A DNA stretch of 26,799 nucleotides. Origin: CAMBRQ01 sp945870325 (GTDB taxonomy: Bacteria; Bacillota; Clostridia; Lachnospirales; Lachnospiraceae). Positions 1 to 8,666 of this stretch are shown here, piece after piece; position 1 is the stretch's first letter, and the number at the start of each line of letters is the position of its first letter. Under the pieces are notes generated by a model that was not told the DNA's origin, made no database searches, and saw nothing but the letters and a program-made list of their open reading frames with translations. A program made the position numbers and the translations under genes. The stretch spans positions 1-26,799 of the forward strand of contig NZ_JBNPMC010000047.1 in NCBI RefSeq assembly GCF_050313795.1. The letters are read 5' to 3'.

Positions 1-1122
1 ACATAAGTTGAAGATCATCATAATACCAAAATGTACCGTATTCATTCCCAGCGTCTGACATACCGGAAGGAAGATTGGTGTAAAGATCAGGCACGCCGGT
101 GTCATATCCATAAAAGTACCAACGATCAGCAGGATAACGTTAATCATAAGCAGAATCACAATCTTACTGTCACTGATAGACAAAAGTCCGGAAGATACCA
201 ATGCCGGAATATTCGTAAATGCCATTACCCAGGATATGATACTGGATACGCCGATCAAGAATATAATAATACCCGTCATCTCCGCACTGTCTTTCAGGAT
301 CTGCGGTATATCTTTTATCTTAATAGACTTATATACGAACAAAGACAATAGAAGGCTATAAACAACCGCAACTACGGAACCCTCCGTCGCAGTAAAGATA
401 CCGCCGATGATACCACCGATTACAATGATAATCAGCAGCAGACATGGCAATGCCTGAATAAAGATATTCCATTTCTCTTTTCCTGTGAACTTTGTCGTGC
501 TTCTATATCCACGTTTCTTTGCAATAATGAAGATTACGATCATACAAGCCAGTCCCCAGAGGATTCCCGGGATATATCCGGCCATAAATAATGCTGCCAC
601 AGAAGTTCCGCCGCTGACCAGGGAAAACGTAATCATAACGTTGCTTGGAGGAATCAAAAGCCCGGTAGGTGCCGTAGCAATGTTAGCTGCTGCTGAGAAA
701 TTCGGATCATATCCTTCATCTTTCTCAATCGGTCCAATAATAGATCCCATCGCAGACGCCGCCGCCGTACCAGAACCTGAGATTGCACCAAAGAGCATAT
801 TTGCCAATACGTTCGTCTGTGCCAATGCGCCAGGAGTACGTCCCGTAACTACTTTTGCAAGGTTGATCAGGCGGACCGCAATCCCACCTTTGTTCATAAT
901 ATTACCTGCCAGAATGAAGAACGGAATCGCCAGAAGGCTAAATACCGAGATTCCGGAGAAGATTCTCTGCGCTCCCGTCAATACCGCAATCCCCGTATCC
1001 ATAACCGGCAGAATCGCACACACGGAAGAGATTCCGAGTGCCACAGCAATCGGCACACCTGCAATCAACAGGATAGCCAGTACAATCAAAATAATCAATC
1101 CACATACTAATGCAGTATTCAT
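1..1122 (-). CDS. dctM: TRAP transporter large permease DctM (3' end outside window)
   Basis: Large membrane subunit of a tripartite ATP-independent periplasmic-type transporter, which carries an organic acid into the cell on an ion gradient. Translation from the ATG at 1122 stays open for 374 codons to the window edge; the family is about 425 residues, so roughly 50 C-terminal residues are missing. The protein is almost all membrane helices. DctM-like stretches include IPFFILAGNIMNKGG, LFGAISGSGTAAASAMGSI and a late GTFMDMTPACLI motif. The start has a good ribosome site (GGAAGGAG) 7 bases upstream. It lies 23 bases after dctQ in the lacI-dctP-dctQ-dctM order, so it is probably cotranscribed. 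A hexuronate substrate is inferred only from the neighbouring uxaAB genes. Its receptor gene is broken, so the transporter may be idle. Confidence 0.93.
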   Translation of the reverse strand, partial: MNTALVCGLIILIVLAILLIAGVPIAVALGISSVCAILPVMDTGIAVLTGAQRIFSGISVFSLLAIPFFILAGNIMNKGGIAVRLINLAKVVTGRTPGALAQTNVLANMLFGAISGSGTAAASAMGSIIGPIEKDEGYDPNFSAAANIATAPTGLLIPPSNVMITFSLVSGGTSVAALFMAGYIPGILWGLACMIVIFIIAKKRGYRSTTKFTGKEKWNIFIQALPCLLLIIIVIGGIIGGIFTATEGSVVAVVYSLLLSLFVYKSIKIKDIPQILKDSAEMTGIIIFLIGVSSIISWVMAFTNIPALVSSGLLSISDSKIVILLMINVILLIVGTFMDMTPACLIFTPIFLPVCQTLGMNTVHFGIMMIFNLC

Positions 1123-1145
1123 AATATCTCACTCCTTCCCATGCA

Positions 1146-1649
1146 CTACTCTTTTACTTCTCTTTGTTCTCTTTCAACACCCGTAATCAGATCTATAATA
1201 TTCAAGATAGAATAGATCACAATCAGGGCACCTGAGAGCGGTATAATCGTATAGATCACTTCCATCGGTATTCCAAGAGAAGCCGTAGACTGTGTCATGG
1301 TCAGGTCCATAATGGTAACTCCACCGTAGATCATTACGCTTCCTGCCAGTACCATAATCAGAACCTCGCTCAAGATATTCAGAATCTTCTGTCCACCCGC
1401 GCTTAATTTATCAGCCGCAAATCCCATGCGCATATGATCTCTTTTTCCAAATACATAAGCGCTTGCAAGCAGAGCCATCCAGGTAAAACTATAAGTCAGC
1501 AGTTCTTCCGATACCGTACTCGGACTTCTGAAAATAAAACGTGTTACAATCTGATAAGTTCCGATTACAACCATCGCTGCAAAAATCACCGCACACGCGG
1601 AACTTAAGACAAGGTCTATCCCTTTGCGAATATTATGCAATGCTTTCAT
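1146..1649 (-). CDS. dctQ: TRAP transporter small permease DctQ
   Basis: Small membrane subunit of the TRAP transporter, which pairs with DctM. It has 167 residues and four hydrophobic helices, with the DctQ-type core: an early helix followed by TRFIFRSPSTVSEELLTYSFTWMALLASAYVFGKRDHMRMGF. I chose the ATG at 1649 because AGGAGG lies 9 bases upstream; an in-frame ATG 10 codons earlier lies inside the end of dctP and has no such site. The stop of dctP is one base before this start, so translation is probably coupled. The gene looks intact. Confidence 0.92.
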   Translation of the reverse strand: MKALHNIRKGIDLVLSSACAVIFAAMVVIGTYQIVTRFIFRSPSTVSEELLTYSFTWMALLASAYVFGKRDHMRMGFAADKLSAGGQKILNILSEVLIMVLAGSVMIYGGVTIMDLTMTQSTASLGIPMEVIYTIIPLSGALIVIYSILNIIDLITGVEREQREVKE

Positions 1650-1650
1650 C

Positions 1651-2360
1651 TTACTCTTCCTCCTGTGCGTATTTTTCATTTATTTCCTGAATATGGTCAT
1701 ACAGTTCCTGGATATTCGGATTCTCATCCAGCATCTCCTGCTGTACACCGGATACCTTATCTTTGAATGCCTCCACATCCACTTCTATAAATTCTACACC
1801 CATATCGTTCTGGGCGATTTCCTTTGCTTCTTCCACCTGCTCATCCCAGTATTTCATCTCTTCTTCCGTAGAGATGAGTGCTGCTTCCATGAAGATCTGA
1901 TATTCCTCATCGCTTAATCCCTCCAGGAATTTCAGATTGCCGATAAGCATATCAGGAACCATCTGATGCATATTATAAGAATAATACTTTGCAACCTCTC
2001 CATGCTTATTGTTCGTAAGAGCTAATTCGTTATTTTCCGCTCCATCGATGACACCCTGCTGGATTGCTGTGTATACCTCTCCGATGCTCCCGTCTGCGTC
2101 AATTCAATTGCTTTCTGAGCACCACCAAGAAGTTCATTCGGATAGATCTGGACTTCATACTTGTCTCCCAGATTCTCCTCAATGTATGCTTTGAATTTTA
2201 ACAATCCCAGATGTTCCGGATGCGTCTCAGACTGAGCGTGAGAGATACGGATAATCCTCTTCTCACTTTTAATAGACGCACATCCGGCAAGACCGGTCAT
2301 ACAGCCTGCAAGCAGCCCCACACAAAGGAGCAAAGCACATATTCTTTTCAAACCTTTCAT
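1651..2360 (-). pseudogene. dctP: TRAP solute-binding lipoprotein DctP, internally deleted and frameshifted
   Basis: Extracytoplasmic receptor of the TRAP system, broken. The N-terminal part (start 2360) has a lipoprotein signal with lipobox LLAGC (Cys20) and then DctP-like sequence (RIIRISHAQSETHPEHLG, IYPNELLGGAQKAIELTQTG). Near 2080-2095 the reading jumps straight to the C-terminal domain signature GEVYTAIQQGVIDGAENN in another frame, which runs to the stop at 1651. The two pieces total about 234 residues against about 330-345 for the family. About 100 residues are therefore missing, including the middle domain that normally holds the carboxylate-binding arginine. The first frame ends at a stop at 2022-2024. 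Regions outside the junction are well conserved, so the damage looks recent, or could be an assembly error. Confidence 0.88.
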
Positions 2361-2401
2361 TTTTTTAATTTCCTTTCACTGGATAATATTTCCCTTCGTG
2401 A

Positions 2402-3397
2402 TCAGAAATCAGTTGTGTGGCGTTTTACCAGATGACATTTCACCATATGTTTCTGTTCAATCTCCTCTCCGCCAAGCAATGCCATCATGGAATCAATTGC
2501 CGTCTTACATAATATCTCACCTCTGGCATCCACCGTAGTGAGTTCAGGCTCACAACTGATAGAAAGTTCTGAATTATTATATCCTACGACATTAATCTCG
2601 CCCGGAACGGAGATTCCTCTCGCCTTCGCATACTTGAGAGCACCAATTGCCAATCCATCCTCTGTTGCGATCACACTGTCGAACTCCAGATTCCTACGCA
2701 GCAGAAGATTATCCCTGGTACGGTGAATCGAATTCTCCGTGTAAAATTTCAACTCTTCCCGAATCGGCATCTTATGAGCCTTAAGCGCATCTTCATAGCC
2801 TTTTAGTTTCTGCATCGCACTAAAGGAATCCGAGTTACTCAAGAATAGAATTCTCTTCTTTCCAGCAAAGATCAACTCTTCTGTTGCATCATATACCGCC
2901 TGGTAATCATCTGCCAGCGTGCAGTAAATATTCTCACCATCTATATATCCGTTGATCATAAATACCGGAATCTCCGATGCAACTTCTTTTATATAAGAAG
3001 CCTCTTCTTCACTGCCGCCTGCATAATTAGATCCAACCAATACCAAAGCATCGATGCGTTTCTTAAGAATCAGTTCCACAGCCTGGCGTTTATCTTCCTC
3101 ATCATATCCACTACAATACAGAATGCAGTCATAACCATAACCTCTCAGATTCTTCTCCAGATAGGCCACCGCTTTTGCCATATAGTTGTCAGCCACATCC
3201 GGACATACCAGTCCAACAGTCTTCATGGAATTCAGTCCCAATCCTCTGGCAAATACATTCGGCGTATAATGATTATCTTCCATGACCTTCCGAACTTTTT
3301 CCTTCGTCTTATCACTGACTTTCGGACTATCATTCACGACTCTGGATACGGTTGCGATCGATACACCAGCTAATTTTGCAATATCATAGATATTCAT
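2402..3397 (-). CDS. LacI-family transcriptional regulator of the hexuronate genes
   Basis: DNA-binding repressor of 331 residues. The N-terminal LacI helix-turn-helix is at residues 3-23 (IYDIAKLAGVSIATVSRVVN), followed by the hinge region and a periplasmic-binding-protein-like effector domain (TVGLVCPDVADNYMAKAV onward). The start has GAGGAAG about 8 bases upstream. It is the first gene of the leftward TRAP operon, 41 bases before dctP, and divergent from uxaA. Two near-identical palindromes flank the divergent promoters at the positions expected for repressor sites, so it probably controls both its own operon and uxaAB. The inducer is unknown; a hexuronate or a catabolic intermediate is the reasonable guess. 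Confidence 0.9.
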   Translation of the reverse strand: MNIYDIAKLAGVSIATVSRVVNDSPKVSDKTKEKVRKVMEDNHYTPNVFARGLGLNSMKTVGLVCPDVADNYMAKAVAYLEKNLRGYGYDCILYCSGYDEEDKRQAVELILKKRIDALVLVGSNYAGGSEEEASYIKEVASEIPVFMINGYIDGENIYCTLADDYQAVYDATEELIFAGKKRILFLSNSDSFSAMQKLKGYEDALKAHKMPIREELKFYTENSIHRTRDNLLLRRNLEFDSVIATEDGLAIGALKYAKARGISVPGEINVVGYNNSELSISCEPELTTVDARGEILCKTAIDSMMALLGGEEIEQKHMVKCHLVKRHTTDF

Positions 3398-3426
3398 AAT
3401 TCACACTTCCTCTCCTCTTTCTCTCG

Positions 3427-3446
3427 AAGTGTAAGCCCTTACACTT
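3427..3446. promoter_or_regulatory. LacI-type operator O1 at the lacI-TRAP promoter
   Basis: Palindrome AAGTGTAAG-CC-CTTACACTT (9+2+9). It begins 6 bases downstream of the leftward -10 box, so it covers the expected start of transcription. The core TGTAAGCCCTTACA is identical to that of the second site at 3607-3626. The CC centre differs from the CG centre of catabolite-responsive cre sites, which favours the local LacI protein over CcpA. Confidence 0.8.
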
Positions 3447-3452
3447 ATATTC

Positions 3453-3480
3453 ATTATAACATGTATTTCTAAAAATACAA
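3453..3480 (-). promoter_or_regulatory. Promoter for the lacI-dctPQM operon
   Basis: On the minus strand, -35 TTGTAT (3475-3480), a 16-base spacer and a consensus -10 TATAAT (3453-3458). Operator O1 follows directly. Confidence 0.7.
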
Positions 3481-3577
3481 TCCGAAGCACCATTCGCATT
3501 TTTCACATTTTTTTATTGGCGTTTTTGTTGATTTTTTACAAATCGTTATGGTTTTAACACTTTTTCATTTTTTCATA

Positions 3578-3606
3578 TTGACGAACACATCTTTTTGTCG
3601 TATTTT
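3578..3606 (+). promoter_or_regulatory. Promoter for uxaAB
   Basis: -35 TTGACG (3578-3583), 17-base spacer, -10 TATTTT (3601-3606), immediately followed by operator O2. Confidence 0.7.
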
Positions 3607-3626
3607 AAATGTAAGCCCTTACATTT
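3607..3626. promoter_or_regulatory. LacI-type operator O2 at the uxaA promoter
   Basis: Palindrome AAATGTAAG-CC-CTTACATTT abutting the -10 box of the uxaA promoter. It shares its 14-base core with O1. The centres of O1 and O2 are 180 bases apart, close to a whole number of helical turns, so a repressor tetramer could loop the intergenic region. Looping is inference. Confidence 0.8.
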
Positions 3627-3661
3627 TTAATCTTCATGATTGAGAAAGGATATTATGTAAC

Positions 3662-5143
3662 ATGCAGACATTTCTTAAAATTCATCCAGATGATAAGGTA
3701 GCAGTTGCTTTAAAGCCCTTGTTCCATGGAGATGTCCTTACAGTTGACGGAATTAATATTACTTTATTAGAAGACATTCCCCAGGGTCACAAATTCGCCC
3801 TCTGTCCTCTGGCAGCAAATGAGCCGGTGATAAAATACGGTTCTCCTATTGGACTTGCCACACAAGACATAAAACCCGGCACCTGGATTCATACTCATAA
3901 TATGAAGACAGGTCTCGGAGACTTACTTACTTATACATATACCCCGCAGATCACGCCGCTTCCCCCAACCGAAGAACGTTATTTTCAAGGTTACCGCAGA
4001 ACGGACGGAAGCGTCGGCGTAAGAAATGAGATCTGGATCATCCCTACCGTAGGATGTGTGAATAACGTAGCTACTGCTATTGAACGCAGGGCTCAGATCT
4101 ATAAGACCGGCAGTATTGACGCAATTGCGGCATTCCCCCATCCTTACGGATGTTCTCAGATGGGAGACGATCAGGAGCATACCCGCCAGATTCTTGCTGA
4201 CCTGATTAATCATCCTAACGCTGGCGGCGTGCTGGTATTAGGTTTAGGCTGTGAAAACAGTAACATTGACGAACTGAAAAAATATATCGGACCTTATGAT
4301 GAAAACCGCGTAAAATTCCTGGTATCGCAGGAATCTGAAGATGAGATTGAAGACAGTCTGAGATTCATCGAAGAACTTGCCGCATATGCAGGTCAGTTTC
4401 ACCGAGAGCCAGTAAATTGCAGTGAACTGGTCATCGGCATGAAATGTGGCGGCTCCGACGGACTCTCCGGCATTACTGCCAATCCTACCGTTGGACGTTT
4501 TTCTGATCTTTTAATCTCCAAAGGCGGTACAACCATCCTCACTGAGGTACCGGAGATGTTCGGCGCTGAGACTTTGCTGATGAACCGTTGTGACAATGAA
4601 GCACTGTTCGATCAGACGGTCTCATTGATCAATGACTTCAAGAATTACTTCACCAGCCATAACCAGACCATCTATGAGAACCCTTCTCCAGGCAATAAAA
4701 AGGGAGGCATCTCTACCCTGGAAGATAAGTCCATGGGATGTACCCAGAAGTCTGGATCTGCGCCGATTAAGGGAGTTCTTGCCTATGGCGAGCGGGTAAC
4801 TCAGAAGGGATTGAATCTATTAAGCGCACCGGGCAACGACCTTGTAGCCTCTACTGCTCTTGCAGCCTCTGGCGCACATATTGTACTTTTTACAACGGGA
4901 CGAGGCACACCATTCGCTTCTCCTGTTCCAACAGTCAAGATTGCCAGCAATACGCCTCTCTATGCGCATAAGAAGAACTGGATTGACTTCAACTGCGGCT
5001 CTCTTACAGATGGGAAAGCACTTACAGAATTAGGAGATGAACTATTCGATTATGTCATCAGCGTAGCCTCCGGTCAGAGTGTAAAATCCGAAGAAGCAGG
5101 ATTCCACGATATGGCTATTTTCAAACAAGGTGTAACCTTATAA
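3662..5143 (+). CDS. uxaA: Altronate dehydratase
   Basis: Converts D-altronate to 2-keto-3-deoxygluconate in the galacturonate branch of hexuronate breakdown; cytoplasmic and metal-dependent in characterised members. Its 493 residues match full-length UxaA (about 495). There is an N-terminal SAF domain (about residues 1-90, ending GTWIHTHNM) and the UxaA catalytic part: GYRRTDGSVGVRNEIWIIPT, AFPHPYGCSQMG, LGCENSNIDELKK, GMKCGGSDGLSGITANP, MGCTQKSGSAPI and TTGRGTPFASPVPTVKIASN. The start follows an AAAGGA ribosome site about 11 bases upstream. It is the first gene of a two-gene operon behind a promoter with operator O2. The isomerase uxaC is not in the window. Confidence 0.95.
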   Translation: MQTFLKIHPDDKVAVALKPLFHGDVLTVDGINITLLEDIPQGHKFALCPLAANEPVIKYGSPIGLATQDIKPGTWIHTHNMKTGLGDLLTYTYTPQITPLPPTEERYFQGYRRTDGSVGVRNEIWIIPTVGCVNNVATAIERRAQIYKTGSIDAIAAFPHPYGCSQMGDDQEHTRQILADLINHPNAGGVLVLGLGCENSNIDELKKYIGPYDENRVKFLVSQESEDEIEDSLRFIEELAAYAGQFHREPVNCSELVIGMKCGGSDGLSGITANPTVGRFSDLLISKGGTTILTEVPEMFGAETLLMNRCDNEALFDQTVSLINDFKNYFTSHNQTIYENPSPGNKKGGISTLEDKSMGCTQKSGSAPIKGVLAYGERVTQKGLNLLSAPGNDLVASTALAASGAHIVLFTTGRGTPFASPVPTVKIASNTPLYAHKKNWIDFNCGSLTDGKALTELGDELFDYVISVASGQSVKSEEAGFHDMAIFKQGVTL

Positions 5144-5159
5144 AGAAAGGAATATATAT

Positions 5160-6659
5160 ATGAAAAGATTATCTTATGAAGTTTTAAAAGAACAGAATTA
5201 TGACGGCTATCTCCTGAAGGATGCCCCGGAGAAAGTGCTGCAGTTTGGGGAAGGGAATTTCCTTCGTGCTTTTGTAGATTATTTCTTCGATAACCTGAAT
5301 GAAAAGGCTGATTTCAATGGAAAGGTCACCGTAGTACAGCCACTTCCGAAACATACCCCTACAAGCGTGCCGGAATTCCTCAACGAGCAGGAGGGCTTGT
5401 ATACCTTATATCTTCGTGGATTCGAGAATGGCCAGGAGGTGAACGCCAAAAGAGTAATCTCCTGCGTAAGCCGCTGTATCAATGCTTACAGCGATTATGA
5501 AGAACTGATGAAATGTGCCGATAATCCGGAACTTCGTTATATCACCAGCAATACTACAGAAGCAGGCATCGTCTACGATCCTGCATGCCAGTTTACTGAC
5601 GCACCGGCGTCCAGTTACCCTGGAAAACTGACCCAGTTCTTATATCGCCGTTTTGAAAGATTCGGCAACGAAAAAGGAAAAGGATTCATCATTCTTGCCT
5701 GCGAACTGATCGATGATAACGGAAAAGTTCTCAAAGACTGTGTCATCCGCCACGCAAGACAATGGAACTTAAGCGAAGAATTCATCCAATGGGTTGAGGC
5801 AGAGAATGTCTTCTGCTCTACATTGGTTGACCGTATTGTAACCGGCTATCCAAGAACTGAGGCTGATGCCATTAATGAAGCGAACGGGTATGAGGACAAG
5901 GTACTCAATACCGGCGAGGTCTTTGGCTTCTGGGTAATTGAAGGACCAGAATGGCTGAACAAAGAACTGCCATTTGCAAAAGCGGGGCTTCCTGTCATCA
6001 TCACCGATAACCACAAGCCGTACAAACAAAGAAAAGTCCGCATCCTGAACGGCGCGCACACTTCTATGGTATTAGGCGCTTACTTAGCAGGACAGGATAT
6101 TGTCCGCAATTGTATGGCAGATGAAGTAATCTGCAGATTCATGAATAAGGCTATCTATGAAGAGATTATCCCTACGCTTACACTTCCTAAGGATGAACTG
6201 GAAAGTTTTGCATTCTCTGTAACGGAGCGTTTCAAGAATCCTTTCATCGACCATGCACTTTTATCCATCTCTCTGAACTCCACCTCCAAGTGGAAAGCAA
6301 GAGTGCTGCCTACGGTAAAAGATTATATCAAGAATACAGGAATGCTTCCAACTTGCCTGACTACTTCTTTCGCCCTGTACATCGCATTTTACCGTGGAAA
6401 TGAACTGACAGATGCCGGGCTTAAGGCAGTTCGTCCAAACGGAGACAGTTATACCATCTCCGATGACAGAAGCGTCCTTGAGTTCTATCTGGCACATAAA
6501 GACGATTCTGCCCGTGATCTGGCTTATGCTGTATGCCAGAATACCGACTTCTGGGGCGAAGATCTGTCTGCCTTACCTGGATTCTCAGATATGGTGGCAG
6601 GAGTTCTGGAAAGAATCGAAACAAAGGGCACTTATGAAGTTATGAAAGACTGCCTGTAA
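5160..6659 (+). CDS. uxaB: Tagaturonate reductase (altronate oxidoreductase)
   Basis: Reduces D-tagaturonate to D-altronate with NADH, supplying UxaA. It has 499 residues of the long-chain mannitol-dehydrogenase family: the N-terminal nucleotide-binding segment VLQFGEGNFLRAFVDYFFD (about residues 26-44) and the catalytic KVRILNGAHTSMV motif near residue 293, with the family's Lys, Asn and His. It begins 16 bases after uxaA with GAAAGGA upstream of the ATG. The gene order is the reverse of the reaction order, and the two genes form one unit ending at the hairpin at 6724-6764. Confidence 0.95.
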   Translation: MKRLSYEVLKEQNYDGYLLKDAPEKVLQFGEGNFLRAFVDYFFDNLNEKADFNGKVTVVQPLPKHTPTSVPEFLNEQEGLYTLYLRGFENGQEVNAKRVISCVSRCINAYSDYEELMKCADNPELRYITSNTTEAGIVYDPACQFTDAPASSYPGKLTQFLYRRFERFGNEKGKGFIILACELIDDNGKVLKDCVIRHARQWNLSEEFIQWVEAENVFCSTLVDRIVTGYPRTEADAINEANGYEDKVLNTGEVFGFWVIEGPEWLNKELPFAKAGLPVIITDNHKPYKQRKVRILNGAHTSMVLGAYLAGQDIVRNCMADEVICRFMNKAIYEEIIPTLTLPKDELESFAFSVTERFKNPFIDHALLSISLNSTSKWKARVLPTVKDYIKNTGMLPTCLTTSFALYIAFYRGNELTDAGLKAVRPNGDSYTISDDRSVLEFYLAHKDDSARDLAYAVCQNTDFWGEDLSALPGFSDMVAGVLERIETKGTYEVMKDCL

Positions 6660-6723
6660 CACTACTTCTTCTCAAAAGGCTGGCATGTCTGCCTATCATT
6701 CATTTTAAGATAAGTGTATCCAT

Positions 6724-6764
6724 AATGGCATCGTACTTTTAACAATGAAAAGTACGATGCCATT
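6724..6764 (+). terminator. Terminator after uxaAB
   Basis: Perfect 17-base stem (6724-6740 with 6748-6764; left arm begins AATGGCATCG) around a 7-base loop AACAATG, followed by CTATTTTCC. The U-tract is short, but the stem is strong and lies between two complete transcription units. Confidence 0.75.
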
Positions 6765-6787
6765 CTATTTTCCTCCCAACATTATAG

Positions 6788-6816
6788 TTGTAATCCCCCG
6801 GCAAACCGTGTACTAT
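6788..6816 (+). promoter_or_regulatory. Promoter for the response-regulator operon
   Basis: -35 TTGTAA (6788-6793), 17-base spacer, -10 TACTAT (6811-6816), 30 bases before the regulator start. Confidence 0.6.
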
Positions 6817-6846
6817 TACTATTAGCAAACTTCAAGGAGGCAACTC

Positions 6847-7581
6847 ATGACATACTCACCTAAGATTCTGATTGTGGAAGATGACACAGATATCAACAAC
6901 CTGATCTACAAGATTCTGATTAAGCAAAATTATCATGCCGTACAGTCCTTCTCCGGCACCGAAGCCAGCCTGAGATTAGATATGGAGCAATTTGACCTGA
7001 TGATTCTCGACTTGATGCTCCCCGGAATGAACGGCGAAGCATTACTTCATGCATTAAGAGAGGAAAAGAAACTGAACATTCCAGTCCTGATTCTCTCTGC
7101 CAAAGCATCGCTGCAGGATAAAGTCCAGTTACTTACTGAGGGTGCCGATGACTATATCACCAAGCCATTTGAACCGGAAGAACTTCTGGCGCGTGTCCTG
7201 GCAGCACTTCGCCGTACCAGCCAGAACAGGAATCGGCAGGATCTCCCGGGTAGCAATGGGAATTTAGCGAATCATCCAGAAGATAACTGCTTCTCCTATA
7301 AGAATCTCTGTCTGTTTCCCGACCTTCGGAAAGTAACAGTGAACAGGCAGGAGATCACTCTCACCCGCCATGAATACGATATTCTACATATCCTGATTCA
7401 ATCCCCGGAGAAGGTATTCTCCAGAGAGGCATTGTACGAGCAGGTATGGAACGGAGGATATTATGGGGAAGACAATACCGTGAACGTCCATGTCAGCAAC
7501 ATAAGAAAGAAACTGGCTGCTGCAGATTCTGATCAGGAATACATCAAGACCGTCTGGGGAATCGGATTTAAAATGGCATAA
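6847..7581 (+). CDS. OmpR/PhoB-family response regulator
   Basis: Two-component regulator of 244 residues. The receiver domain spans residues 5-120 with phosphoacceptor Asp55 (MILDLMLPGMNG), acidic pair EDD near residue 11, conserved switch region LILSAKA and Lys in YITKPFEPEEL. A linker rich in Asn and Gln leads to a winged-helix output domain (about residues 148-244: LTRHEYDILHILIQSPEKVFSREALYEQVWNG, VNVHVSNIRKKL). The start has CAAGGAGG 9 bases upstream. It precedes an ABC exporter and a sensor kinase in the same direction, the usual arrangement for bacitracin or lantibiotic self-protection and sensing. The exporter is its most likely target. Confidence 0.93.
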   Translation: MTYSPKILIVEDDTDINNLIYKILIKQNYHAVQSFSGTEASLRLDMEQFDLMILDLMLPGMNGEALLHALREEKKLNIPVLILSAKASLQDKVQLLTEGADDYITKPFEPEELLARVLAALRRTSQNRNRQDLPGSNGNLANHPEDNCFSYKNLCLFPDLRKVTVNRQEITLTRHEYDILHILIQSPEKVFSREALYEQVWNGGYYGEDNTVNVHVSNIRKKLAAADSDQEYIKTVWGIGFKMA

Positions 7582-7739
7582 AATACTGCGGCAATCTTTA
7601 TGATTTCTTTAAACTTTCTTGAAGACTTATTTATAAGACGGCAGGTATACTAACATACGTAATCAAGACATCCCCACAGAACTTACAGATTAACAGGGAA
7701 TGCATTACCGATCATAACAGCAGAAAGGAATCAGACATC

Positions 7740-8666
7740 ATGAACGAGTATGTAGCAGAAACCAAAAACCTTACAAAATACTACCATGACACCTGTGCGC
7801 TGAATCAGGCGAATATCTCTATAAAACGCGGAGAGATCTATGGACTGGTGGGCGATAACGGTGCTGGAAAGAGTACCTTCTTAAAGCTTCTGTCCGGACA
7901 GATCCATCCAACCAGTGGCGACTTGACACTTTTCGGGCAGCATATGCCACAGAAACTGATGCAGGCAAGATCAAGGATGGGAGTCCTGATAGAAAATCCC
8001 GGCTTCTATCCTCAACTTACGATCGAACAGAACATGGAATATTACCGGATACAGAAAGGCGTTCCCGGCAAGGATTCTGTAGAAGAAGCCCTGAAAATCA
8101 CCGGACTTCTCCATATCAGGAAGAAACGCTGCAAGGGGCTCTCCCTTGGCATGAAGCAGCGCCTGGGACTGGCAATCGCACTTCTTGGAGTACCGGAATT
8201 CCTGCTTCTGGATGAACCAATCAACGGTCTTGATCCCAGCGGAATCCTTGAAATGCGTAATCTCCTTCTGAAACTGAATGAAGAGAAGAATATTACCATT
8301 CTGATTTCCAGTCATATCCTCTCAGAACTGGAGCAGATTGCAACCGTCTACGGATTCTTGAAGAATGGTTACCTTCTGCAGCAGATTACCGCAGAGCAGT
8401 TACGCAAGAAATGCAGCGACTATATAGAGATTCTTGTCTCAGACCCGGAGCAATACGCGGTACTGTTAGAACAGAAACTTCACCACGGAGATTATCAGAT
8501 ACTCCCTGACAGGAGGATTCACATTCTGAATGCAGATGAGACGATCGATACTTACAGCCGTCTTGCCAGCGATGCAGGACTTCAGATCATGAAACTGACC
8601 AGATATCGTCAGTCTCTGGAAGATTACTATATGAACCTGAAGAACGGAGGTGCAAAGACATGTTAA
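7740..8666 (+). CDS. ABC transporter ATP-binding protein, bacitracin/lantibiotic-resistance type
   Basis: ATPase subunit of 308 residues. Walker A GDNGAGKST is near residue 38, the signature is written LSLGMKQRLGLAIALL, Walker B is FLLLDEPINGLDPSG and the switch His lies in ISSHILSELEQ. The C-terminal 90 residues form the extra domain typical of BcrA-like proteins. The start has AGAAAGGA about 8 bases upstream. The 158-base gap after the regulator contains TTGAAG and TATACT boxes, but 21 bases apart, so no firm promoter is called. The gene overlaps the permease by 7 bases. The substrate is not determinable from sequence; a cationic peptide antibiotic is the family-based guess. Confidence 0.92.
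   Translation: MNEYVAETKNLTKYYHDTCALNQANISIKRGEIYGLVGDNGAGKSTFLKLLSGQIHPTSGDLTLFGQHMPQKLMQARSRMGVLIENPGFYPQLTIEQNMEYYRIQKGVPGKDSVEEALKITGLLHIRKKRCKGLSLGMKQRLGLAIALLGVPEFLLLDEPINGLDPSGILEMRNLLLKLNEEKNITILISSHILSELEQIATVYGFLKNGYLLQQITAEQLRKKCSDYIEILVSDPEQYAVLLEQKLHHGDYQILPDRRIHILNADETIDTYSRLASDAGLQIMKLTRYRQSLEDYYMNLKNGGAKTC

Noticed and set aside
485..1186. Long open frame on the plus strand with many Pro and Ile residues
   Set aside because: It lies opposite dctM, whose minus-strand translation is a clear TRAP permease; the plus frame is a codon-bias shadow.
3427..3626. Catabolite-responsive (cre) sites for CcpA
   Set aside because: The palindromes have CC rather than CG at the centre, are extended to 20 bases, and lie beside a LacI-family gene; they fit the local repressor better.
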